A stretch of 64,000 bases of DNA, taken from positions 62,001 to 126,000 of the forward strand of contig JADGJC010000046.1 in NCBI GenBank assembly GCA_027596075.1. The letters run 5' to 3'. Position numbers and translations under genes: made by a program. Source of the stretch: Rhizophlyctis rosea. Lineage: Eukaryota > Chytridiomycota > Chytridiomycetes > Rhizophlyctidales > Rhizophlyctidaceae. Below the pieces are notes generated by a model. The model worked only from the letters and a program-made list of their open reading frames with translations. It did no database searches and was not told where the DNA came from. Below, one piece after another: positions 22,652 through 33,100 of the stretch. Within the stretch, counting starts at the first letter, position 1, and the number at the start of each line of letters is the position of its first letter.

Positions 22652-24742
22652 CTATCCCTCAATAACCAAAGTCCCACTGGGCTGCTTTGGCACCTCCTGC
22701 GAAACCTCCGGCAGGAACTTATCACTACCCTGGCGGAAGTTCGCTACTTTAGGAGTCAAGCCTTCAAAAAGTCAGGATGTTAGAAACGAGAACGCAAGCG
22801 TAACATCAGCACAAAGATGGAAATATCGTAAGACTAACCCAAAGTGTCAAACATCGCCTGATCATCCGTGTACGCGTTGTTGGGCGTGGTCAAGAGCTTG
22901 TCGCCCGTGAAGATGGAGTTGGCTCCGGCCATGAAGCAGAGAGACTGAATGAGAAAGAAAATTGGTGCATTCAGCTCAATTTGTGAAGTGAGTGCCGGGT
23001 CGAATATCGCAAGTTGCGTCTTACCTGCTCTGGTTGGGAGAACTTGACGCGACCAGCGGAAAGACGGATCTGGGCGGAATTTGGCTATTGGTTTCATTGC
23101 ATGGATTGGTCTTCAAGTACATCATCCTTACCATGGATTTCGGCATAACAATCCTCGCCGTCGCAATCATGCGAATCATCTCCCAAATCTCCACCGGCTA
23201 TAACACACAAAGGTGCTTCAGTACCGCCATTCTGCAGCCCAACACCCCTCGCCGACACATTCTCCTCACCTTATTCTCCGCCAACGGCGTCCCCTGCACC
23301 GCCAAAAGTGCATTCACCGGCACACTCTCTGGATGCTCGGGCAAAGTCGCCAACGTATGCAACAACCCAACACGATCCTCATGTTGTTCTCCCAACCCGA
23401 TAATACCGCCCGAACAAACGGAAATACCAGCTTCGCGCACGTTAGCGATGGTTTGGAGGCGTTCGTCGTACGAACGGGTCGTGATGATCTGATGATATGA
23501 AGAATCCATCAGTCTCCAGAACCACTCAATGGCCAAAATGCCTCTACAATACGAACCTTAGGATAATGCTCCCGACTCGTATCCAAATTATGATTATACG
23601 CCGTCAACCCCGCCTCCTTCAACTGTTTCGCCTGCTCAGGCGTCAACATCCCCAACGTACAGCAGACCTCCATTCCCATCCCACGGATCTCCTTCACGTA
23701 ATTCAAAATCGTCTTGAAGTTGGATTTACGACCATTGAGATCTCGCCATGCGGCGCCCATGCAGAAGCGGGAGGAGCCCGCTTCTTTGGCTTTGAGGGCA
23801 GCGGAGAGGACTTCGTCTTCGATGAGGAGTTTGGAGGCTGCGACGGTGGTTTTGTATTTTGAGGATTGGGGGCTGTTTATGTAAATGGGTGCGTACAGGT
23901 GGATGGTTTAGACGACTGCTGGCCATGAATTTGCAAGCATTTCAACTGACCAGTAGGCGCAGTCTTCTTGACACCCGCCAGTCTTGATGCTGAGAAGGGT
24001 GCATTGTTGGACAGCTAGCGGGTCGTGGTAGAGTCGGTGAACTTTCGCCTAGGTAGGAGTAAACCAACATGATCAGCTTTGGCGTTCCAAGCTAGTAAAG
24101 TGACTCAATCGTCATCAAAATATGGTGACGAAAAGATGCCCCCCCAAACATTCTGTTCCCGTCTCAGACCATGTGCCTGAGATTGCAAAATGGAGGAGAT
24201 GCAGGACATCATCCTCGAAACAATTTTCACTCGCTCTTTCCAAGCCAATGGACGGGCGCATGGTCCCAAATATATCGCTCCCGCGATCATGATCAGCTTT
24301 CCACCAAATCCAGACTTTCCCTCCGTTCTTCCTTCCTCTCTTCTCCTCCGGCTCTCTCCGTACACATAAATCAGACTAAACAGTGAACACGCACCGCTTG
24401 GAAAAGCAAGTCCATAAGCGGCGAGTCATAGATGCTCTGTATCTCCTCCTTCGACCAATCGTACCGAAGGTGACCCGTTGCGTGCTTCTCTGCGGCGGTT
24501 TGCGTGGTGCGGGGTTGCGGTGGGGGAGTGGAAGGGGGAGACGTCAAGTCGGATGTGGTGTCAATCGAGGCGAAACGGGTTGCAGGGGAAGAGGATATGG
24601 ATCTCGATGAGGGGACTACGGGAGTGGAGGAGGTCAAGGTGGGTCTAGAAAGGAGCGCTGGGAGAGGGGGGCGGGTGGTGTTGACGGCGGTGCGGCATAG
24701 GGACTGGAGGCGTATGGCCCGGGACGTCGCTGGTGAGGCCAT
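22652..24742 (-). CDS. BIO2: biotin synthase, mitochondrial
   Basis: Read from ATG 24742 to TAG 22652 in about seven exons. Biotin synthase is a radical-SAM enzyme that inserts sulfur into dethiobiotin in the last step of biotin synthesis, in mitochondria in fungi. The first 75 residues are rich in Ser, Thr, Arg and Pro with no acidic residues near the start, a good mitochondrial presequence. The radical-SAM cluster motif is [10 protein letters not shown] (CxxxCxxC; about 23950-23985, with the last Cys split by an intron). Later landmarks are [61 protein letters not shown] (the Arg that helps hold the [2Fe-2S] cluster) and [17 protein letters not shown]. The protein ends shortly after the family's usual end (GTLVIEG). 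All catalytic features are intact, so the organism should make its own biotin, at least in this step. Confidence 0.93.
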
Positions 24743-25227
24743 GACGAGCTGCTACTTATCTACAGGCAAGGGCGTAAAACTCTGGGTCAGTATTTGTTTG
24801 GAGTATAGACTTGCTTGCAGTGCGAAGTGGTTAAGGCACCACCAACGATACTTGTTAGAGAGATTGAGGAGTGACTCACTTTGCACAGAATATATATAGA
24901 CGGAAGTAGGCCACCAAGGACTGTTCCCTCGGTTCACCGGTTTTGCACGATCTGTCAAAGTGAAGGAAAGTCGAGAAGGGAGAGGAAGGGCCACCAACAG
25001 AATCGATGGGGACAGTTGGAATGGGCGCATCAACGGGTGAACGGCATTATGAAGTGTGACTGGATTGCGTAAATACATGCCAGTCGGCTGGATTGAATGG
25101 GATCGGTTACGTGCCTATTTTTGGACACCATCATTTCTTGTTTCCCATGATGATCTTCATTACACCAATGCAATCGTCTTAGTTACCCCTTCCTTTTTCA
25201 CCGCCCGTCAGAACCTCCCATAACCCC
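24743..25227. promoter_or_regulatory. divergent promoter region of biotin synthase and F-box gene
   Basis: Start codons face away from each other. No gene or clear TATA element. A tRNA-like A-box around 24829 has no matching B-box. Confidence 0.35.
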
Positions 25228-26887
25228 ATGCCTACTACAGCAACCTCACATCCCGCCTTCGAAGGGTTTCCATGTTTGCCGTACTTACCACTTGAGCTAT
25301 GGACCACCGTGTTATGCCTGCTCGCAATGGCTGACATCCGCCTCCTTGTCCAAGCAAGCAAAGCTTTCTATCACGGTCTTGGAAAAGACCACCACACCCG
25401 CTCCATGTATCTCCGTCAACGGTTAGGAACAGAACTCACCCTTTATCGTGCCATCGTTTCCCCTACCTTCCGCCCCCTCCTAACTGCCGGCGTTACCAAC
25501 AACCTGCTCCGCAGCGGAGCTGTACTGCCCCGTCACCTGGTTCAGAAGGCCTACCAACTCTCTGGTTTGTCTGAGGATAGTCCCGGCCGTCGTTTGAAGG
25601 CCGAGGTGTGGGCCATCATACATGAACGAGGGCAATCCCAGTACGGGCAAAATATGGATCTTTCAGTAGGGACGGATGATTTCGAGAGATTTGCGGAGCA
25701 GCTGGCCATCTTTGCTCTTCAGCCCGATGACGGCATTGAGTCTGGAAATATTCTCACTGAACTCGTAGAGACTTACAATTTCATATTAGATCCGTTACAA
25801 ATCCCCAAAAAACATAAAATATACACTCATCTCAGCATTGCCCTGTATTTCCGCAAAGATAGCCCTCTTCAATGGCTTGAGCGCATGTCATCTTCCAGGT
25901 TGGAGCAGGCAGTCCACGAAAAAATCTACCCAGTGACAATGGTCTTTGCACTTCAGCATGTTCGCAGGGCACCTCAGGAACAGAAGGACTTCCTCGAATG
26001 GTTCACGTCCCACGGCCTTACCATTGATCCTAGAACAATATCCCTGTACGCCCGACACACCATTCTGGACGACGACTTCATCAATCACATTCCTTTCCTC
26101 CTCACCCACACTTCGCAATCAGTCCTTGTTCACGGCCTAGTCATGCGATTCAAAGACCTCGTCAACAACCGTTGCGCCATCTCACGACAGACTTACCTTG
26201 CCCTCCGAACTGAGCTACCTACCTTTGACCCGCACCTTGCAGCCGCCCTCCGTAACACTTCACCACCACGTGTCATCAGTTACCACAACGTCCGTCATGC
26301 CCTCCAATTCGGGTCCTGCACAGCTATGTCCACCCACATACTCCACATCATGCTCACCACCTCCATCACGACGTCCCAGAGGACGAAGAAGCACTTCTTG
26401 CTAGAATGAAAGCCTACGATGACTGCCTAGAGCCCAGAACTACGCAGTTCGACGATTTTATTCCCCTCATCATAGGCCAGTGCTTCCCACTGAAGCCTAG
26501 CAGTATCTGGTGGGTGGTGTGGAGGCTCGGTGTAACGCGGTCTATGGAGATGAACTTTTGGTTCGAGCGGACGGCATTGCCGGTTGTGTGTCCACTTTTG
26601 CGCGGGTAAAGGAAATGATGGGACTTTGTGAGGATCGGGAGGACGTGGAGAAATGGGAGGCACATGTGGGAAGGGCGGTGGCGGTCGTTGAGGGAAAACG
26701 CATGGAGTGGGAGAGGAAGCGTGTGGAGTATAAGGAGGGTGGTTATGAGGAGAAGGTTAGGAATATGATGGAGGCTTTTGTTTCTATCCTGAAGGCGGCC
26801 GAGAAGGGATTGCAGGAAGTTCTAGAGGCTATTCTGGAGCAGTTAATGGAGTTGAAAAGGGTTCGAGAGGTCTATGGTGTTTCTTAG
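25228..26887 (+). pseudogene. F-box protein gene with two frame breaks
   Basis: From ATG 25228 one frame runs 393 codons. It begins with an F-box-like segment (residues about 15-55: YLPLELWTTVLCLLAMADIRLL, then SKAFYHG), the usual SKP1-binding part of SCF ubiquitin ligases. The next ~300 residues are helical, with no LRR or WD repeats recognised. Near 26290-26400 the good coding signal moves to another frame (DEEALLARMKAYDDCLEP...), and near 26500-26515 to the third (VGGVEARCNAVYGDELL...), ending as a charged coiled coil at TAG 26885. An 86-base intron with a poor donor (26294-26379, GTCATG) would repair the first break. No plausible intron fits the second, which lies in the run GGTGGGTGGTGTGG. 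Either this is a recently broken gene or the sequence has base-calling errors. The protein is otherwise well preserved, so errors or a young lesion are more likely than old decay. Confidence 0.55.
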
Positions 26888-27218
26888 TATGGACGTATGT
26901 ACATATCGACCTATAAGATCACAAAAAAAAAAATCGAATGGGTGCAAGTTGGCTTCCAGCTATTGAGTATTGAATGGGGAATTGATGTGACTACGCCACA
27001 CAGTAAATTGATGAACGCATTCCGTGCACCGCCACCCAATAAGCATGTGACAGATGCTTTTTCGCCCTTTCCCTCTTTCCATTTCTTCTCATCCTGCCAC
27101 CCATTTCATAAGAAACCTCTTCGCACACCCGTCCAAGTACGCCTCTCAGCTATTAACTGCCTCGTATTGACCCGTTTCGACACCTGTCACGCATGCCTTC
27201 ACCACAACAGTCGACAAT
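26888..27218. other. intergenic region between two + strand genes
   Basis: Contains a pyrimidine-rich tract upstream of 27219. No gene seen. Confidence 0.35.
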
Positions 27219-28694
27219 ATGATACAACTCCCACTCCACCACCACCCCGAACCCTGCCCTTCCTTCCCCGCACCCACAGACCTTCCACCATACCTAAACC
27301 CCCACTCAAGAGAGTTTCTCATAGTATGGATCATAGCGGGCTGTTTTGCAGCCCTTGCGACAATCCTATCATTATACCTCATTGTACGGCATTGGAGAAA
27401 TTATACGAAGCCGGAGTATCAGAGGCATATTACGCGGGTAAGTTCATCCTTCGTCGTCGAATGGTCTTTTGTTGATCGACCGGCATTGGACGCATGAAAA
27501 CGCGCTTACTTTTTTCCTTGATCAACTGTAGATTCTATTGATGGTGCCAATCTATGCGACATCATCCTTCATATCATTTCGGTTCCATCATGCTGCCGTG
27601 TATCTGAATGTTATACGCGATTGTTGTATGTATGCTTTCTCGTGGATATCTATAACATTGAGGATGGCTCATTGTAAGATCGCATTACGCACCAATTATC
27701 AGATGAGGCATTCGTAGTCCACAGTTTCTACCAACTGTGCCTGAACTACCTAGGCCCCGACCATCCTAGCCGAATTCTTGCACTGCAGGACAAAAGTAGA
27801 AGAAGGCTGCCTCCGCCTGCATGCTGTTTCCGTCATGATCCGAAGAATCCGCATTTTCTTGGGTGGTGTAATTTCGGAAGTAAGGACTCTCAAATTGAAT
27901 CACAGCGTTCTTAAGCAGAGTGGCCTGACCCATCACAGTTGTGCAGTACATGATCATACGTGTCGGCACAACAATAGCGGCAGTCATATTACAGTCATTA
28001 CATATTTTGTGCCCACAGTCTATGTCCCCACAATACGGGCATTTCTACTTGGTCGTATTGAATTCCATATCCGTCGGAATCGCCATGTTCACACTGATGT
28101 GTTTCTACTTCGCTGTTCGTGAGGTGAGTCAAAAACTTTCAGCATTCTTGATGTCAAACAGAAACGTAAGTCAACCTTCGCCCTCTATTTCAGAACATCC
28201 GAACCTTCAACCCCCTCCTCCAATTCTTCTCCGTAAAATTCGTCATCTTCTTCGCCTTCTGGCAATCCGTCGCCATAAAACTCCTAGCCCACTTCTCCCT
28301 CCTCCCAACCCAATCCCCACCCGCAACACACATCCTCTCAATAATTCTCGCAATGTTCCTTACATGCGCCGAAATGGCGCTTGCGAGCTTCATACATCTT
28401 TGGGCGTTTGATTATGCGCCGTTTGTGAGTGTGGCGGGGGAGGGAGCGGCGGGTGGTGGTGTTGGGGAGGGCGCGAAGGATTCGTTGTGGTTTTTGGATA
28501 TTTGGCATGATGTGAAGAGTGTGGGGGCGTTTTGTTTGGGAGGATGTGGGGGGAGGGGGTTGAGGAGGGGGAGTGGTGGGGGTTGGAGGAGGTGGAGTTC
28601 TTTAAGAGTTGGGGAGGCGCCGGAGGAGAGAAGGGCTTTGAATGGGGAGGAGGTCGACGGGGAGGAGGGGAGGGGGGATGGAGGTGGGTCATGA
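27219..28694 (+). CDS. TMEM184 / Ost-alpha family (DUF300) membrane protein
   Basis: Six or so exons from ATG 27219 to TGA 28692. After a Pro/His-rich lead the first helix is FLIVWIIAGCFAALATILSL. The family signature follows: HWRNYTKPEYQRHITR, ILLMVPIYATSSFISFRF, VIRDCYEAFVVHSFYQLCLNYLG. Later exons give VVQYMIIRVGTTIAAVILQ, YLVVLNSISVGIAMFTLMCFY and FNPLLQFFSVKFVIFFAFWQ, then a last helix (AMFLTCAEMALASFIHLWAF). Seven helices with the C-terminus outside the membrane core is the family norm. Members are ER, vacuole or plasma membrane proteins; animal Ost-alpha moves bile acids, but the fungal members' role is not established. The C-terminal ~90 residues are a Gly/Arg/Glu-rich cytosolic tail. 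One join around 27870-27945 is uncertain. Confidence 0.8.
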
Positions 28695-29200
28695 GAATGT
28701 TGTAAGTGCATGTGGTTTTTCGGTGGATAGTCTTCTAAGTTCCACGAGGACAGTTCTGAATGTGATGAGTGTTCGATGTTGGCATCCTTGAAGGATGTTG
28801 CCAAGCGCATAGCACACCAAAGTATCCCGTTTTGGAAGCACCAAGTTCTTTGAAGCGGCACCCACTGTCTCTATTTGTCCAATTTATCACCTCTCGAAAC
28901 ATTGTTGTCCTCAAGAATAGCATACAGGGTCTTATCGGTGATTGAAACACTATCATAAAAGCCCAACTTAAGGAAAAGAAACCATTTTTCTTTCTCGACG
29001 CGCTAAGGAATGCTCGTTCACGAGCGAATCATTGCATTCCTCAGGTATTTGACAGACGCCGAGGTTACAGCTTCACTTGTTTCGCTCCTCCAAACCGTCT
29101 GAACAGATTGCCTATTGGGACAACCACAACCCTAAAACGTTGGATAGCACACGTCAGTCGGCCTCTTCCAGACTCCTTCTGCAAAGATGTTTCCAAACTC
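28695..29200. other. convergent intergenic region
   Basis: Holds the 3' ends of the TMEM184-like gene (+) and the FLILHELTA gene (-). Frames are short and no gene is supported. Confidence 0.4.
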
Positions 29201-29683
29201 TTACCTGGCAAACCAGGGCGTCAAAGCAAACGATGCCGCAATCCTCGCCGGCATCGCCGCCTTCACGACCCCATACGCCGTCGCCATATTCAACATAGTC
29301 CGTGTATCAAACGTCCAGCTTTCCAACCCTACTTTATTTAGCATAAAAGTCATTCGACGGTTTCCTTCTTCAAGGACTGTTTCGGGGAAGGGGATGTCGT
29401 AGCCGGAGTGGGCGAGGGCGTAGTATATTATGGGGAGGGGTAAAATTGCGGTTAGTTCGTGGAGTATTAGGAAGGAGGTTAGATGGGAGGCTGGGGCTGT
29501 GCGGAAGCGGGTGGTGTATTTTTGGAGGAGGGGGGGGTTTTGTGGAGGGGTGGGAGTTGGGGTTGGTTGTGGTGGTTGGGGTGCTGGAGGGGTTGGTGTT
29601 GTTGTGAAGCGGATGAGTTGGTTGTGGTGAAAGGGACTTGGAAGGTGCCTTCTGCAGTACTGGCTGCGTGACGGTCTGAACAT
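29201..29683 (-). CDS. FLILHELTA-family mitochondrial inner-membrane protein
   Basis: Single exon of 160 residues, ATG 29683 to TAA 29201. The N-terminus (MFRPSRSQYCRRHL) is Arg-rich and lacks acidic residues, a typical mitochondrial presequence, followed by a Thr/Pro/Asn-rich spacer. The core TAPASHLTSFLILHELTAI contains the exact FLILHELTA signature that names the fungal Pfam family. It is followed by a hydrophobic segment (LPLPIIYYALA) and a second possible membrane segment in the conserved C-terminal half, ending in ALTPWFAR. Yeast family members associate with mitochondrial ribosomes or assembly complexes; the exact role is not settled. The overlapping frame starting at 29700 is a shadow. 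Divergent from the SUMO protease gene. Confidence 0.9.
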   Translation of the reverse strand: MFRPSRSQYCRRHLPSPFHHNQLIRFTTTPTPPAPQPPQPTPTPTPPQNPPLLQKYTTRFRTAPASHLTSFLILHELTAILPLPIIYYALAHSGYDIPFPETVLEEGNRRMTFMLNKVGLESWTFDTRTMLNMATAYGVVKAAMPARIAASFALTPWFAR

Positions 29684-30160
29684 TTCTGCGAGTGATGCTC
29701 AATATGAAGACAGAACGATGTTTGATTTGACGATGGCGGGAAAGCGTGGGAAAGTGGGCAGGAGGAGGAAGGAGGGAAGGTGTTTCATTGTGTCATCGTG
29801 ACTCACCAATATGTGACATCAGCTGCATCAAGGGATTCGATGGCCTGAGGGTCAGGACTTCGCATTCCGATTCATTCACACCCCCCTCACATTCCCAAAC
29901 TTGAACTTCCTCCAACTTGCCCATCAGCACACACATCCTTTTGAACAAACAACACAGACTATAACGTCGAATCACAATCAGCTTCGTTTGACGAGTACTT
30001 TGGCCTGGTGTACTACTTTCAGCACTCAACATTACACTTCCATTCGGTGAGGGGAGACCTTCCCAAAGATCAAGCAGTCAGTCACCATAAGCCGCAAGGA
30101 TACTAACCTACTTCCTTTCTGTCTTTCCCACAGAGCATATCACTGGAACGATCCACAAAA
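29684..30160. promoter_or_regulatory. divergent promoter region with a leader intron
   Basis: Separates the FLILHELTA gene (-) from the SUMO protease gene (+). It contains a convincing 5'-UTR intron for the protease, listed separately. Confidence 0.45.
30047..30133 (+). other. probable 5'-UTR intron of the SUMO protease gene
   Basis: Donor GTGAGG at 30047, exact TACTAAC branch point at 30101-30107, pyrimidine tract and CACAG acceptor ending at 30133, 27 bases before the ATG. Length 87, in the normal range for this genome. Confidence 0.6.
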
Positions 30161-33100
30161 ATGCAGGGCCGCAAACGCGAGAGGGATGAGACTGATCTCG
30201 ACAGCGAGCTACCAACAGCCAAACGAACGACCAGAAAGCCGTCCAACTCCTGGCTTCGAAGGTTTTACGACAGCGCCAGCTCCACTTTCAGCTCAATCTT
30301 CACTCTGCAAAAGCGGGCCCGAACGGAATCCATCGAGTCCGACGAAGAAGAATCGGTCTCGGAACAGATTCCTACCATCCCTTCACTAAGCGCCATTGAA
30401 ATCTCAACACCACCTTCTCCAGGATTGACCCCGTCCCAATCTCCATTGAAGCGAACACGAGTAGAGGACACGAATGAGGTCGAGTCACTGGTTCTGACCC
30501 CTCCCCCTTCATCATCCCCATCTCCATCCCCTTCCCGCACCTCTCGACGGCGATTGACAAAATCGGTCAGTCCTGGCAAGCGGATTCCAGCGAAAAAGCT
30601 GGCCGCGGAGGTGGAAGTCATCCCTCCGAAGAGGTTGTACCCAACGCTTGATGAAAAGTACGGTAGTCAAGCTGCAGTGGCGGGACATGGGTCTGAGGGA
30701 GGCACAGGGTCAAATCCGGTAAAAGATGGGACGAACGCAGCTGGATCTTTGTATCCTTCCCTTGCGGATTCAACATCGACTGAAAATCCAATCACAGTAT
30801 CGGATAGTAGTAGTTTAGGGGAGAACACAATGGCCGCTGCTGCAGCAGCAAGTGATGCAGAGGAAGAGTCAACCCTTTACCCCTCCATCAACGTCCCCAC
30901 CTTGCTCGAAATGTCATCGGCAGCATCGGAGGCAGGCACTCCCGCCGTGCACCCAACCACAGATGTTTCGGCGCAGGAAGCATCCACATACTCATCCATC
31001 GTCATCACAACAACGACTTTGGACGTCTCCGCCGAGATACTCACAGAGGAAACCGATGTCAGCATCACGGCAGAAAAGGGATCGGAGGCCGTTTCGGATG
31101 ATGACGCAGTCGCTGAAACAGTTCGCAGCAATGGGACAAGTACGCCGGAAACAACCACATACCCGTCCATCATCATCACAGATACGAGTTTGGAAGTCTC
31201 TGCCGAGGTTGTAAGCGAGCAAAGCGGTGACATCATTTCGGCGGAGGAGGAAGTGAAGTTCTTTTCGGAAGAGGTGGAGGAAGGAGGGTTGGAGGAGGAC
31301 GGCATGGCTGCTCCCGCGGCAGGGGAAACTTTAGGAGAGGCCGGTTCTGAGACTGCGGCATCTGTACCGTCGGAAATGATTCAGTCCACCGAAGAGATCC
31401 CGGAAATTTGGGAGGAAGAAGTAATTGAAAAAGTCGAAGAACAACACACGTCGTCAGAACAGCACAATCATCTTCCGGACTTCCAAAGGGAGGACTTTGA
31501 GCGGTCTGATGAAATCGAGGGAGGGGTGTCGGCCGGTGGGGCGGATGAACCCAAATCGGTTGAAGATGAGAAGGAGCAAGTGGAACTTGAGGAGGCGGAC
31601 GAACTAATGGTGGTTGACGACGCAGACGAGCAAAAGTCGGGCAACCAGGCGGACGAGCACATGTCGTCTGCAGATGACGGCGACATATCGGATGATGGGG
31701 AGTACATGGCGGCGTATGTCGCTGGGGCGCCGTGGGAGAGCCATTCTATATCGTCGGAGAGGGAGCAGACGGACGTGTCGGTCAACGGGACGGACGACTA
31801 CATCTCTGTTGAAGATGGAAGTAACCAGCATGTGTCGGCGGATGAGGTGGATCAGCCTGCCGCTCAAACCCCTGCTGTACTTGAGCCGGATGTGATTGAG
31901 CTTGATTCAGGGAGCGAAGATGGGTACGAAGATGAAGAGGGATACGAAGAAGAAGCGGGATACGAGGATGAAGCGGAACACGAAGTTGAAGCGGGATACG
32001 AAGGTGAAGCTTCATACGAAGATGGTTCCGCGGAAGGTGATTGGGAAGGGGACGATGATGGGCAGGAAGATGCTGCGGAGGAAGGTGACTGGCATGGGAA
32101 CGAAGATGGGTCGGAGGAGGGATACGGCCATGGGTACGATGATGAGTCGAATGAAGGATATGGCCTTGAATACAGTCAGCAGCAGACGCCTGGGATTCCA
32201 CAGAGCGCTGCAAAGGATGATCTTCAGGACGAGGAGGTCATTGATCTTACCTCGGATAGTGATCAAGGTGAAGGGTCTGGGGATGATGGGCATCATGGTG
32301 GACATCATGGTGCTGGGTATGGAGGCCATGGGCATGGCTTTGGTGGGCAAGGGAGTAGTGGGCAAGGGAACCGTGGGCAAGGGAGTGGTGCTGGTGCTGG
32401 CGGTAGCGGGGGCGGGGGCGGTGACGATGACGACGATGGTGATGATGATGATGGGGACGAACTTGAAGGGGATGACGATCGGGAGGATGAGGAGGAGGAG
32501 GAAGAGGGCGAGGTGGAAGACGATGAGGGATATTCCGACGAAGTGTTTACCGTGGAGGACAACGATGAACATGAAGTCCGGGACAAGGAAGTGGAATTCG
32601 TGGACCTCACAGATGAATCCGGCCCCGATGAGAACAGATCGGAAAATGGAAATGTGCCGTCGTCACAGATACCGCCGCTGCCACCAAAGCCGAACGGAAA
32701 GGGCAAGGAAGTTGAGCGACCGAAGATACCGTCGCTTCCACCGAAACCGAACGGAAAGGGCAAGGAAGTCGAGCGACCAAAGCAGAACGAAAAGGTCTTC
32801 GTGTTGGATTCGGATTCGGATTCGGAGGTTGTGCAGGAGCCACCCAAGCCGGTCGTCAAAGCGGCTCCGACAGCGACGCCTCTCACACCCGCTACTCCTA
32901 ATATCCTCACTCGTTCTGCTCCTGAGCCTTTCGTGGCAAATACCGGCGCTCAACGGATGGCGGGAGGAATATACCCGAACCTTGGCGGAAGCTCAAATAT
33001 CATGAATGATCGTAAGTTTTGGCCTCAAAAGTCTTTAAATTTTATTACATGTCCATAATGATGATCTGTACAGGCAAAGCAACAAACGGTTATAAACACA

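Noticed and set aside
24820..24900. tRNA-like A-box (TGGTTAAGGC)
   Set aside because: No GGTTCGAATCC-type B-box at the right distance and no acceptor-stem pairing.
31468..32910. Long antisense and shifted frames across the SUMO protease exon
   Set aside because: They are shadows produced by the biased acidic codons of the real gene; their products are only Ser, Met or Arg low-complexity sequence.
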